Origin: Aeromicrobium sp. Leaf350
Lineage (GTDB): Bacteria > Actinomycetota > Actinomycetes > Propionibacteriales > Nocardioidaceae
Length of the DNA: 64,000 nucleotides
Assembly: GCF_916858655.1 (NCBI RefSeq)
Contig: NZ_CAKASL010000001.1
Location: 620,001-684,000 of the forward strand
Reading direction: 5' to 3'
A program made the position numbers and the translations under genes. Positions 47,386-56,707 of this stretch are shown piece by piece. The notes below the pieces were generated by a model. That model did not search any database and was not told where the DNA came from. It was given only the letters and a program-made list of their open reading frames with translations. Position 1 is the first letter of the stretch; every line of letters begins with the position of its first letter.

Positions 47386-48102
47386 TCAGAGGCCGGTCTT
47401 GCCGTCAGCCCAGTAGGGCTGGGTGCGGATGCCCCGACGGTCGATCGGCGTGAGGTCCAGCAGCACCCGCCGCTGGCGCTGGATCGACTGTCCGTGGCCG
47501 GCCAGGTAGACCGTCGTCGTGGAGTCGATCTCGCCGGCGTGACGCTGCAGCCAGGCCTCGGCCTCCAGCCCGTGGGCGCCGTCGCGCGCCACGACGGTGG
47601 TGCCGGGGACCAGCCCGAGCGTGGCCTCGACGTCGCCCGGCTCGACCTCGAGCAGGGCCGAGAACGGACGCCCCTCGGCGGCGCACCGGTCGCCGAAGGC
47701 CATGACCAGGCTGATGACGGTGGCATCGCCGACGACCATGACCGGGGTGGAACCGTCCTCCCAGCGGAAGTTCTTCTTGGAGCCCCACTGGCACACGGCC
47801 ACCGGGTCTCCGTCGGACCAGCCGAGGATGAGCTCCTCGCCCGGCCCGCTGCCGTGCTTGTGCACGATGATCGACATCTCGCCGCGCTCGGCGTCGAGCC
47901 GGGCCGGGGTGTAGTGCCGGAACTCGGTGCGCCCGGTGCGGAACGCGGTCGAGTCACCGGGGACGAACGTGGCCCCCCGGAAGTCGTCGGACCCGAGCAC
48001 GAGCTCGAGGAGCCCGTGCCCGAGGTCGCGACGACTCACGAGGGTGGCGGCGTGCGCCGACTTCATGACCTGGTCGGCAAGGAAGCCGGGCGTGCGCACC
48101 AT
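47386..48102 (-). CDS. siderophore-interacting protein (ferric-siderophore reductase)
   Basis: This 238-residue FAD/NAD(P)H reductase releases iron from imported siderophores. It has the RHYTPARLD flavin motif (62-70), GEMSIIVHKHGSGPGEELIL, a NAD(P) segment VMVVGDATVISLVMAF and the C-terminal WADGKTGL. It lacks a signal peptide. It starts three bases after the stop of the siderophore-binding lipoprotein gene, in one iron-controlled operon. Confidence 0.9.
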   Translation of the reverse strand: MVRTPGFLADQVMKSAHAATLVSRRDLGHGLLELVLGSDDFRGATFVPGDSTAFRTGRTEFRHYTPARLDAERGEMSIIVHKHGSGPGEELILGWSDGDPVAVCQWGSKKNFRWEDGSTPVMVVGDATVISLVMAFGDRCAAEGRPFSALLEVEPGDVEATLGLVPGTTVVARDGAHGLEAEAWLQRHAGEIDSTTTVYLAGHGQSIQRQRRVLLDLTPIDRRGIRTQPYWADGKTGL

Positions 48103-48105
48103 GGG

Positions 48106-49101
48106 TCAGAGCAGTCCCTGCGCGGCGGTCGTGAACCGGGTCAGGAGCGTCGCCGCCTCCTGGTAGGTCGGCGGGTAGACCGACGTCCAGGGGGTGAAGG
48201 CGTCGTTCTGCGCGGCGGTGATCGTCGCGAAGACCGGCTGGGCCTTCAGGCCCGCGAGCCCGGCGTCGCCCTGGCGGTCGTCGTACAGCGCGAGGTCGGC
48301 GTTGTACTTGTCCGACTCCTCCCAGCTGAGGGTCTCGAAGTAGCCCTGCGGGTCCGGGTTGTCCGGGACGACGATCGGCAGGCCGAGGGTCTCGACCCAG
48401 TAGTTCAGGTCGGCCGAGACGGCCGGGTTCGAGACGTAGTACGAGTCGGTCGTGCCCGAGACGGCGACGACGGTCTTGCCGGCGGCGGTGAGCTGCTCGC
48501 CCAGCGTCGTGGCCGTGGCGGCGGCGGCCTCGAAGGCGGCCTTGCCCTCGGTGACCTCGGTGCTCTCCAGGTCGGCGCCGAGCTCGCCCGCGAGCTCCTC
48601 GACGGCGTCGATCTGGTCGGTCAGGCTCAGGTCCACGTAGCTGACGGCGACGATGTCGTAGCGCTTCGCGAGGCTGTCGTGGATGTTCTTGGCCATGTAC
48701 CAGTAGTCGCCCTCGAGGTAGCTCGAGGTGATGACGAGGTCGGGGTCGAGCTCGGCGACCTTCTCCTCGTCGATGTCGCCGTAGTCGCCGGCGCCGGTCA
48801 CGTCGGTGACCGTCGCGGGGTCCAGGCCGTTGGCCTGGCTGTCGACGCCGCCGTCGGGGCCGTTGAGCGGGCCAAAGGTGCCGACGATGCGGTCGCCGAG
48901 GCCGAGCTGGGTCAGCGCGGCGGCGACGGTGCTCTGCGCGACGATGCGCTCGGGGCCGCCGTCGGCGAGCTCGACGTCGATGCCGTCGGTCTTGTCGACG
49001 TTGCCGTCGCCGTCACCGGAGTCGGAGTCGGAGCCGCACGCGGCCAGGGGCAGGAGGAGGAGAGCGCCGACGATGCCGCCGACGATGGAACGAGTCTTCA
49101 T
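48106..49101 (-). CDS. iron-siderophore ABC transporter substrate-binding lipoprotein
   Basis: This 331-residue FepB/FhuD-type binding protein has a signal peptide with lipobox LAAC (C22), an Asp/Gly/Ser linker and the class III binding fold: GPERIVAQSTVAAALTQLGLGDRIVGTFG, KVAELDPDLVITSSYLEGDYWYMAKNIHDSLAKRYDIVAVSY and the long middle helix, then LSWEESDKYNADLALYDDRQG. The permease and ATPase are not in the window. A DtxR/IdeR-like box lies just upstream, so expression should rise when iron is scarce. Confidence 0.9.
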   Translation of the reverse strand: MKTRSIVGGIVGALLLLPLAACGSDSDSGDGDGNVDKTDGIDVELADGGPERIVAQSTVAAALTQLGLGDRIVGTFGPLNGPDGGVDSQANGLDPATVTDVTGAGDYGDIDEEKVAELDPDLVITSSYLEGDYWYMAKNIHDSLAKRYDIVAVSYVDLSLTDQIDAVEELAGELGADLESTEVTEGKAAFEAAAATATTLGEQLTAAGKTVVAVSGTTDSYYVSNPAVSADLNYWVETLGLPIVVPDNPDPQGYFETLSWEESDKYNADLALYDDRQGDAGLAGLKAQPVFATITAAQNDAFTPWTSVYPPTYQEAATLLTRFTTAAQGLL

Positions 49102-49108
49102 GTTGGGA

Positions 49109-49114
49109 AGGTTA
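49109..49114 (-). promoter_or_regulatory. candidate -10 element of the siderophore operon
   Basis: TAACCT on the minus strand, seven bases before ATG 49101. The expected -35 position falls inside the DtxR-like box. Confidence 0.45.
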
Positions 49115-49126
49115 CCCTGTCCACGC

Positions 49127-49145
49127 TTAGGTATGCCTAAGCAGG
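49127..49145. promoter_or_regulatory. DtxR/IdeR-type iron box
   Basis: TTAGGTATGCCTAAGCAGG matches the 19-base DtxR consensus at about 14 positions and is centred on GCTTAGG-TATG-CCTAAGC. It overlaps the expected -35 of the siderophore operon. Confidence 0.7.
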
Positions 49146-49182
49146 CTGGTCGAACTCGTCACATCGAGCGCGCCAGGCACGG

Positions 49183-49228
49183 CGAACGGCCCGCCCCCTC
49201 CTCCGAGGAGAGGGGGACGGGCCGTTCG
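49183..49228. terminator. strong hairpin terminator after groEL
   Basis: CGAACGGCCCG and CGGGCCGTTCG (11 bp) enclose a second CCCCCT/AGGGGG pairing and CTCCGAGGAG core, 19 bases beyond the groEL stop. Confidence 0.75.
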
Positions 49229-49246
49229 TCGTGGAGCGGTGACGCG

Positions 49247-50863
<1,617 letters not shown>

Positions 50864-50968
50864 TCACGGAGTGAAGAATGAGCAGAGCTGGGAGAGGAAA
50901 AGGTGGGGAGATGCGAGCGCCCCGGCGCCCGCCCACGGACGTGGGGGGCGGGCCGGGGCGTCAGCGCA

Positions 50969-51259
50969 TCAGGAGATGACGGCGAGGACGTCGCGCGCCG
51001 AGAGGATCAGGTAGTCCTGACCGGCGTGCTTGACCTCGGTTCCGCCGTACTTGCTGAAGATGATCTTGTCGCCGACGGAGACGTCGAGCGGGACGCGGTT
51101 GCCGTTGTCGTCGATGCGACCGGGGCCCACGGCCACGACCTCACCCTCCTGCGGCTTCTCCTTGGCGGTGTCCGGGATGACGAGACCGGACGCGGTGGTC
51201 TGCTCGGCCTCGCTCGTCTTGATGATGAGACGGTCCTCGAGCGGCTTGATAGTCGACAC
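50969..51259 (-). CDS. groES: 10 kDa co-chaperonin GroES
   Basis: The 96-residue heptameric lid of GroEL. It has the mobile loop [31 protein letters not shown] (18-48) with the hydrophobic GLVIP tip, [15 protein letters not shown] and the terminal [16 protein letters not shown] start follows GGGGAGG by seven bases. groEL is 117 bases downstream in the same transcript. Expression should be controlled by HrcA through the CIRCE-type site upstream. Confidence 0.97.
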   Translation of the reverse strand: MSTIKPLEDRLIIKTSEAEQTTASGLVIPDTAKEKPQEGEVVAVGPGRIDDNGNRVPLDVSVGDKIIFSKYGGTEVKHAGQDYLILSARDVLAVIS

Positions 51260-51375
51260 TGGTCGACCTCCCCTTCGTTCTGAGAGTGGAGTCTGTGGGT
51301 GACATCTGGGTGCTGCACACGTCGTCGCGGGTGCCGTGCGCGGCTGGCAATCTCACCTGGAGAGTGCCAGTTCCG

Positions 51376-51381
51376 ACGTTA
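51376..51381 (-). promoter_or_regulatory. candidate -10 element of groES-groEL
   Basis: TAACGT on the minus strand; the -35 would fall in the CIRCE spacer (TTCCCT, 51399-51404), 17 bases upstream. Confidence 0.5.
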
Positions 51382-51389
51382 GCAGATCG

Positions 51390-51416
51390 CTGGCACTCAG
51401 GGAACGCGAGTGCCAG
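51390..51416. promoter_or_regulatory. CIRCE-type HrcA operator
   Basis: CTGGCACTC-N9-GAGTGCCAG: a perfect 9-9-9 inverted repeat with the geometry and GCACTC core of CIRCE (consensus TTAGCACTC-N9-GAGTGCTAA). An extra half-site GAGTGCCAG lies at 51362-51370. Confidence 0.85.
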
Positions 51417-51551
51417 CGCCACGTGCTCGCTTCGCTTCGCACTCGGTCGGGCTCGGGCGCGGGGCGCCCTCGCCCTGGGCGCTTCTCGTCGCTGCGCTCC
51501 TCGCCGTGGTCACCAACCGGTGGTCGCCGCAGCCCCCATCCGACCGCGTTC

Positions 51552-51617
51552 CCCAGATGTGCTCCCGAATCCACTGTTTCTCTGGCGGCAGATGGTGGAT
51601 TGAGGAGCACATCTGGG
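51552..51617. repeat. nested palindromic element upstream of methyltransferase
   Basis: The outer arms CCCAGATGTGCTCC (51552-51565) and GGAGCACATCTGGG (51604-51617) are perfect; the inner arms AATCCAC (51568-51574) and GTGGATT (51595-51601) are also perfect. It ends 14 bases before the -10 element of the methyltransferase gene. Confidence 0.85.
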
Positions 51618-51630
51618 CGCGGCCCACCGA

Positions 51631-51636
51631 TAGGGT
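51631..51636 (+). promoter_or_regulatory. -10 element, leaderless methyltransferase
   Basis: TAGGGT, then TCGGGG, then ATG 51643. Confidence 0.55.
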
Positions 51637-51642
51637 TCGGGG

Positions 51643-52803
51643 ATGGACCTGGAGACGTTCGAGCGGTTGCTCGCGCCCCAGGGGCAGGAGCTGCTGGCCG
51701 AGGTCACCGAACGAGCCGGGATCGAGTCGGACCTGGGCCTCGGCACCCGGCTCCGCAAGACGCACCCCGGCGACCTGGTGGCCGCCGCGGTGACCCAGAA
51801 CCACCTGCGCGGCAAGGCGGCCACGAAGCTCGGCGACGACGCCGCCCACCTCTACTTCACGCACGACGCGCTCGAGCAGGCCACCCGCCGCCGCGTCGCC
51901 GACCACCGCGCGCGGCGTCTCGCGGAGGCCGGGGCGACGAGCGTCGTCGACCTCGGGTGCGGCATCGGCGCCGACCTCGTGGCCTTCGCGCGGGCCGGCC
52001 TCCGGGTGCGGGGCGTCGAGCAGGACCCCGTCCGCGCAGCGATCGCGAACGCCAACCTGCGGGCGCTCGGGCTCGAGGGCGGCGTCGAGACCGGCGACGC
52101 CACCACGGCGACGATCGGCCCCGACGAGACGGCCTTCGTCGACCCGGCCCGCCGCACCGGCCGCGGCCGCGTCTTCGGCACCGCCGACCTCCAGCCGCCG
52201 TGGTCGTGGGTCCGCGAGCTGCTGCGCGGGCGCGCGGTCGCCAAGGTCATGCCCGGCCTCGCCCACGGTGACGTCCCCGCGGCCGTCGAGGCCGAGTGGG
52301 TCAGCGACGGCGGCGACCTGGTCGAGTGCTGCCTGTGGGGCACCGCGTTCGCCCGCACCCGCCGCCGGGCCACCCTGCTCCCGTCGGGGGCCACGCTGTC
52401 GCTGCGCGACGAGCCCGCCCACGTCGGCCCCGTCGGCGCCTACCTCTACGAGCCGGACGACGCTGTCATCCGCGCCGGAGTCGTCGCCGAGCTGGCCGCC
52501 GAGCTCGGGGGCTGGCTGCTCGACCCCCACATCGCCTACGTCACCGCCGACCGCGGCGACGTCACACCGCTCGGCCGGCGGTTCCGTGTCGTCGACGAGC
52601 TGCCGTTTCGCGAGAAGCAGCTCAAGGCCGCCCTCCAGCAACGCCGCATCGGCACGCTCACGGTCAAGAAGCGCGGCGTGCAGGTCGTGCCCGAGGAGCT
52701 CGTGAAGCGACTCCGCCTCACGGGCCCGCACAGCGCGACCGTCGTGATGACCCGCGTCGACGGGGCGGGCCGGGCCTTCCTCGTCGAACCGTTGCGGGGC
52801 TGA
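51643..52803 (+). CDS. class I SAM-dependent methyltransferase with THUMP-like domain
   Basis: The 386-residue protein has an N-terminal helical part (1-90), a Rossmann methyltransferase core with SVVDLGCGIGADLVAFARAG (99-118; SAM motif I), VRGVEQDP and the FVDPARRTGRGR motif IV, and a C-terminal THUMP-like domain (about 290-386). The family occurs widely in actinobacteria next to groES/tsaD and is probably an RNA methyltransferase, but the target is unknown. Confidence 0.85.
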   Translation: MDLETFERLLAPQGQELLAEVTERAGIESDLGLGTRLRKTHPGDLVAAAVTQNHLRGKAATKLGDDAAHLYFTHDALEQATRRRVADHRARRLAEAGATSVVDLGCGIGADLVAFARAGLRVRGVEQDPVRAAIANANLRALGLEGGVETGDATTATIGPDETAFVDPARRTGRGRVFGTADLQPPWSWVRELLRGRAVAKVMPGLAHGDVPAAVEAEWVSDGGDLVECCLWGTAFARTRRRATLLPSGATLSLRDEPAHVGPVGAYLYEPDDAVIRAGVVAELAAELGGWLLDPHIAYVTADRGDVTPLGRRFRVVDELPFREKQLKAALQQRRIGTLTVKKRGVQVVPEELVKRLRLTGPHSATVVMTRVDGAGRAFLVEPLRG

Positions 52804-52819
52804 CGTCCGACCGCGCCCC

Positions 52820-52825
52820 TAGGCT
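52820..52825 (+). promoter_or_regulatory. -10 element, leaderless pxpA
   Basis: TAGGCT, then GGGCGC, then ATG 52832. Confidence 0.55.
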
Positions 52826-52831
52826 GGGCGC

Positions 52832-53521
52832 ATGCAGGTCGACCTGAACGCGGACGTCGCCGAGAGCCCCGACGACCTCGCCCTGCTCGACGTCGTCACC
52901 AGCGCCAACGTGTGCTGCGGCGCCTACGCCGGCGGGGTCGAGCTCATGGTCGAGGCCTGCACCCGCGCCGTCGAGCGCGGTGTCGTGATCGGCGCCCAGG
53001 TCGGCTACCCGGACCCGGAGGGCTTCGGCCGGCGCGCGATGGACCCGAGCGACGACGAGCTGGTCGAGACGCTGCGTGAGCAGATCGACCTCCTGGCCGA
53101 GATCGCCGACGCGGCCGGCGCTCGCGTCGCCTACGTCAAGCCGCACGGTGCGCTCTACAACACCGTCGTCGCCGACGAGCGCCAGGCGCGGGCCGTCGTG
53201 GAGGCCGTCGCGCCGTACGGCATCCCGCTGCTCGGGCTGCCCGACGCCGCCTCGCTGCGCATCGCGACCGAGGAGGGGCTCCCCGTGGTGGTCGAGGGTT
53301 TCGCCGACCGCGCCTACCGCGCCGACGGCACGCTGGTCCCCCGCTCGGAGCCCGGCGCCGTGCACGTCGACGTCGCCACCGCCGTTGCGCAGGCCGTCCG
53401 GCTGTCGTCGCACGTCGACTCGCTGTGCGTCCACGGCGACACCCCCGACGCCCTCGCGCTCGCGCACGCCGTGCGCGACGGGCTGCAGCAGGCCGGGCTC
53501 ACGGTGCAGGCCTTCGCGTGA
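52832..53521 (+). CDS. pxpA: 5-oxoprolinase subunit A (LamB/YcsF family)
   Basis: With PxpB and PxpC it cleaves 5-oxoproline (pyroglutamate) to glutamate using ATP. This 229-residue subunit starts MQVDLNADVAES and has TSANVCCGAYAGG, GAQVGYPDPEGFGRR, VKPHGALYN and EGFADRAYRADGTLVPR, all YcsF-family signatures with metal-binding residues. The stop overlaps the pxpB GTG. Confidence 0.94.
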   Translation: MQVDLNADVAESPDDLALLDVVTSANVCCGAYAGGVELMVEACTRAVERGVVIGAQVGYPDPEGFGRRAMDPSDDELVETLREQIDLLAEIADAAGARVAYVKPHGALYNTVVADERQARAVVEAVAPYGIPLLGLPDAASLRIATEEGLPVVVEGFADRAYRADGTLVPRSEPGAVHVDVATAVAQAVRLSSHVDSLCVHGDTPDALALAHAVRDGLQQAGLTVQAFA

Positions 53522-54111
53522 GGCTGCGTCCCTCGGGCGACCGGGCGGTCCTGCTCGACTGTGACGACGCCGCCGAGGCCCAGGCCTGGTTCGCGGCGCT
53601 GGAGCCCGAGGCCGACGTCACTCTCGGTGCTCGCACCGTATTGGTGCGCGGCGCGCCCGCCGACGTGCGCCGGCTCGTCGGCGCCGCGACCCCGGGCGAG
53701 GCCGCCGGCCGCTCGACCTCGGAGGTCGTCGTGCCGGTCACCTACGACGGCCCCGACCTGGGGGAGGTCGCGCGCCTCACGGGGCTCACGGTCGACGAGG
53801 TCGTCGACGCGCACACCGCCACGCCCTGGACCGTCGCGTTCACCGGTTTCGCCCCCGGGTTCGCCTACCTCACGGGCGGCGACCCGCGGCTCCACGTGCC
53901 GCGGCGCGACAGCCCTCGACCTCGGGTGCCGGTCGGCGCGGTCGGCCTCGCCGGCCCGTACTCCGGCGTCTATCCCCGCGAGTCCCCCGGCGGCTGGCAG
54001 CTCGTCGGCAGCACCGACGTGCCGTTGTGGGACCTCGAGCGCGATCCTCCGGCCCTCCTCCTGCCTGGAGCCCTCGTCAGGTTCGAGTCCGTGCTGCGAG
54101 GCGCCGCATGA
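53518..54111 (+). CDS. pxpB: 5-oxoprolinase subunit B (KipI/AHS1 family)
   Basis: This 197-residue subunit carries VVVPVTYDGPDLGEVARLTGLTVDEVVDAHTA, FTGFAPGFAYLTGGDPRL, the PRRDSPRPRVPVGAVGLAGPYSGVYPRESPGGWQL block and LLLPGALVRF, the conserved AHS1 pattern with the PxpB-type oxyanion and ATP-related residues. GTG 53518 was chosen because it makes a GTGA overlap with pxpA and matches the family start; earlier in-frame codons are inside pxpA. Confidence 0.93.
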   Translation: MRLRPSGDRAVLLDCDDAAEAQAWFAALEPEADVTLGARTVLVRGAPADVRRLVGAATPGEAAGRSTSEVVVPVTYDGPDLGEVARLTGLTVDEVVDAHTATPWTVAFTGFAPGFAYLTGGDPRLHVPRRDSPRPRVPVGAVGLAGPYSGVYPRESPGGWQLVGSTDVPLWDLERDPPALLLPGALVRFESVLRGAA

Positions 54112-54965
54112 GCCTGCGCGTCACGGCCCTGACCGGCTCGGCCCTCGTGCAGGACACCGGTCGGCCCGGACGCACGGGTCTCGGGGTCACGCCGTCCGGC
54201 AGCTTCGACCGCAACGCCGCCCGTCAGGCGAACGTCCTGCTGGGCAACCCGCCGGACGCCGCCGTGCTGGAGGTCGTGGGCTCAGTGACCGTGCGGGCCA
54301 CCCGCGCCACGGCCGTCGCCGTCACCGGCGCACCCGGGCCCGTGCAGTGCGAGGGCATCCCGGTCGACACGGGTCAGGTCCTGCTCCTGCAGGACGGCGA
54401 CGAGCTGACGGTCGGACCCCCGGCCCTCGGGGTGCGACGCGTGCTGGCCGTCGCGGGCGGGCTGACGCCCGATCCGGTCCTGGGCTCGCGGGCCACCGAC
54501 ACGCTCTCGGGGCTCGGCCCCGCCCCGGTGACCGTCGGCACGCTGCTCCCGGTCGGCCTGCGCACCGGACACCCGGTCACCACCCGCATCGAGACCGGCG
54601 TGCTCGGCGTCGGCGACCTCACGGTGCGCCTCGTCCTGGGGCCCCGCGACGACTGGTTCACCCCCGAGGCCGTCTCGATGCTGCTCGGCACCGGATGGAC
54701 CGTCTCGCCCCGCAGCGACCGCATCGGCGTGCGGCTGGACGGTCCGTCGCTCGAGCGAGCGGTGGCCGGCGAGCTCGAGTCGGAGCCCGTGGTGCGTGGC
54801 TCCGTGCAGGTCACGACCGCCGGCCTCCCCGTCGTGCTCGGACCCGACCACCCCGTCACCGGCGGCTACCCCGTCATCGGGGTCGTGGTCGACGCCGACA
54901 CCGACCTCCTCGCCCAGGCCGCGCCCGGGCGCCGCGTGCGGTTCCGGCGCCACCCCGCCCCGTGA
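54108..54965 (+). CDS. pxpC: 5-oxoprolinase subunit C (biotin-dependent carboxylase-like, AHS2 family)
   Basis: The 285-residue third subunit shows ALVQDTGRPGRTGLGVTPSGSFDRNAARQANVLLGN, the AHS2 core RVVLAVAGGL-type strand and, at the end, TTAGLPVVLGPDHPVTGGYPVIGVV. Its ATG overlaps the pxpB stop by four bases, completing a fully coupled three-gene operon. Confidence 0.93.
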   Translation: MSLRVTALTGSALVQDTGRPGRTGLGVTPSGSFDRNAARQANVLLGNPPDAAVLEVVGSVTVRATRATAVAVTGAPGPVQCEGIPVDTGQVLLLQDGDELTVGPPALGVRRVLAVAGGLTPDPVLGSRATDTLSGLGPAPVTVGTLLPVGLRTGHPVTTRIETGVLGVGDLTVRLVLGPRDDWFTPEAVSMLLGTGWTVSPRSDRIGVRLDGPSLERAVAGELESEPVVRGSVQVTTAGLPVVLGPDHPVTGGYPVIGVVVDADTDLLAQAAPGRRVRFRRHPAP

Positions 54966-54968
54966 GGG

Positions 54969-56012
54969 TCAGGCCACGACCGAGGTGACCGGCAGGCCGG
55001 AGTCGGCGCGGAGGTCCAGCGCCGACGGCGGCAGGCCACGACGCACGACCTCGGCGCCCAGCGCGGCGACCATCGCGCCGTTGTCGGTGCACAGACCGAG
55101 CCGCGGCACACGCAGTTCCAGGCCGGCCTCGGCGCACCGCTGCTCGGCGTACCAGCGAAGACGCGAATTGGCGGCCACGCCACCGCCGATCACGAGCGTG
55201 CCCACGTCGTGCACCCGACAGGCCTCGACCGCCTTCGCGGTGAGCACGTCGCACACCGCGTCCTGGAACGAGGCGGCGACGTCGGCGACCACGAGCTCGC
55301 GACCGGCGAGCTGCTCGCGCTGCACGTGGCGGGCGACGGCGCTCTTGAGCCCGGAGAACGAGAAGTTCCACCGGTGCTTCTCCTGGTCGCGCGACGCCGT
55401 GAGGCCTCGCGGGAAGGGCACGGCCCTCGGGTCGCCATCGGCCGCGACCCGGTCGATGTGCGGGCCGCCCGGGTAGGGCAGCCCCAGCAGGCGGGCGACC
55501 TTGTCGAAGGCCTCCCCCGCGGCGTCGTCGATCGTCTGGCCGAGCAGGGTGATGTCGCTGGCGATGTCGTCGACGAGCAGGATCTCGGAGTGGCCGCCGC
55601 TGGCGAGCAGCGCCACGACGCGGCGGTCGAAGCGGCCGTGCTCGAGCTGGTCGACCGCGACGTGGGCGGCCAGGTGGTTGACGCCGTAGAGCGGCAGGTC
55701 GTGCGCGACCGCGAGCGCCTTCGCGCCGGCCAGACCCACGAGCAGCGCGCCGGTCAGACCCGGGCCGCTGGTCACGGCGATCGCGTCGATCTCGGCCATC
55801 GTGAGGCCGGCGTCGGACAGGGCCTCCGTCAGCGTCGGCACGAACGCCTCGAGGTGCGCGCGGCTGGCGACCTCGGGCACGATCCCGCCGAAGCGGACGT
55901 GCTCCTCCATGCTCGAGGCCACGACGTGCGCCAACAGCTCCGTGCCCCGCACGATGCCGATGCCGGTCTCGTCGCAGGACGACTCGATGCCGAGGACGAC
56001 GGGTTCACTCAC
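54969..56012 (-). CDS. tsaD: tRNA N6-adenosine threonylcarbamoyltransferase TsaD
   Basis: It transfers threonylcarbamoyl to A37 of ANN-decoding tRNAs. The 347-residue protein has [16 protein letters not shown] (6-21), the metal-binding H113 and H117 in [22 protein letters not shown] and, later, [11 protein letters not shown] and [11 protein letters not shown]. Length is normal. GTG start is six bases after AACACT. The usual partners tsaB and rimI are not adjacent here. Confidence 0.96.
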   Translation of the reverse strand: MSEPVVLGIESSCDETGIGIVRGTELLAHVVASSMEEHVRFGGIVPEVASRAHLEAFVPTLTEALSDAGLTMAEIDAIAVTSGPGLTGALLVGLAGAKALAVAHDLPLYGVNHLAAHVAVDQLEHGRFDRRVVALLASGGHSEILLVDDIASDITLLGQTIDDAAGEAFDKVARLLGLPYPGGPHIDRVAADGDPRAVPFPRGLTASRDQEKHRWNFSFSGLKSAVARHVQREQLAGRELVVADVAASFQDAVCDVLTAKAVEACRVHDVGTLVIGGGVAANSRLRWYAEQRCAEAGLELRVPRLGLCTDNGAMVAALGAEVVRRGLPPSALDLRADSGLPVTSVVA

Positions 56013-56018
56013 CCCGCC

Positions 56019-56024
56019 AGTGTT
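56019..56024 (-). promoter_or_regulatory. candidate -10 element, leaderless tsaD
   Basis: AACACT on the minus strand, then GGCGGG, then GTG 56012. Confidence 0.4.
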
Positions 56025-56060
56025 TCATCCTGCCGCCCGGGGCCCGGCACCCCTGCCCGG

Positions 56061-56360
56061 CTACTCGGAGACGGTGACCTTGCGGTCGAACGCCACGTAG
56101 CCGGCGAAGTCCGTGCCGACGCGCTCGACCGCGCCCGGCAGGAGGTCGGGGTACGACCACGCGCCGTCCGCGAGCTTGTCGTCGCCCGTGCCGACGTCCC
56201 AGTACTGGGTGTCGCCCTTCCAGGGGCAGTGGTACGCGGTGTCGCTCTCGGCGAACTCGCCCGTGAGGCTCGAGGGCGGGAAGTACCAGTTCCCCTCGAT
56301 CTTCACGAGCTGGTCGGCCGGGGCCTCGGCCAGGACGGTGCTGCCGTAGACGGCCTTCAT
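56061..56360 (-). CDS. DUF427 domain protein
   Basis: This 99-residue protein is a single DUF427 domain: VLAEAPADQLVKIEGNWYFPPSSLTGEFAESDTAYHCPWKGDTQYWDV and WSYPDLLPGAVERVGTDFAGYVAFDRKVTV. The family is a small beta-fold of unknown function, frequent in actinobacteria. The ATG follows GAGGAGG. Confidence 0.9.
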   Translation of the reverse strand: MKAVYGSTVLAEAPADQLVKIEGNWYFPPSSLTGEFAESDTAYHCPWKGDTQYWDVGTGDDKLADGAWSYPDLLPGAVERVGTDFAGYVAFDRKVTVSE

Positions 56361-56689
56361 GGTGCCTCCTCAGGGTCTGCTCCCAGTGTGACCCCGGCAC
56401 CCTGAACCCGCGACCCGTGCAGCCGCCGCGTCCCGCCCAGTGGCGGTGGATCCACCACCGAAAGACCGGCCACGACGGGGTTGGCGGTGGATCCACCACC
56501 GTACGAACCGCGATTCGGTGGTGCATCCACCGCGGACCCCAAGCTCGGCCCTATTCGGTGGTGGATCCACCGCCCCACCCGGTGACCTGGTCAGGAGACG
56601 GTCAGCGGTACCCCGCTGGCTCGTCCTTGCTGCTCTTCCGCGCTCAGCCGTTCTCGCGCTCCGCGCTCAGCCGTTCTCGCGCTCCGCGC
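56361..56689. other. 330-base intergenic region with palindromes and a tandem repeat
   Basis: No ORF is supported. It holds the nested BamHI-type palindrome (56442-56574), a plain stretch (56575-56638) and the start of the 23-bp repeat that extends into plsC. Confidence 0.85.
56442..56574. repeat. four-copy nested palindrome GGTGGATCCACC
   Basis: Copies at 56442-56460 and 56483-56501 read GGCGGTGGATCCACCACCG. Copies at 56516-56534 and 56556-56574 are the reverse complement (17 of 19 and 19 of 19). So outer copies pair with each other (perfect for 21 bases, 56442-56462 with 56554-56574) and inner copies pair inside. Each copy is itself a palindrome around GGATCC. Confidence 0.93.
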
Positions 56690-56707
56690 TCAGCCGTTCT
56701 CGCGCTC
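56639..56707. repeat. 23-bp tandem repeat (3 copies) spanning plsC stop
   Basis: Three exact copies (56639-56661, 56662-56684, 56685-56707), each containing CAGCCGTTCTCGCGCTC. In the plsC direction the unit encodes AERENG followed by TGA; the gene stops in the first unit it meets and the other two lie beyond. Confidence 0.92.

Larger units (their letters stand above)
51260..51642. other. 383-base divergent region between groES and methyltransferase
   Basis: No ORF is supported. It carries the groES leader, two HrcA-type half-site arrangements (51362-51416), a plain GC-rich stretch (51420-51550), the nested palindrome 51552-51617 and the methyltransferase -10 element. Confidence 0.8.
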
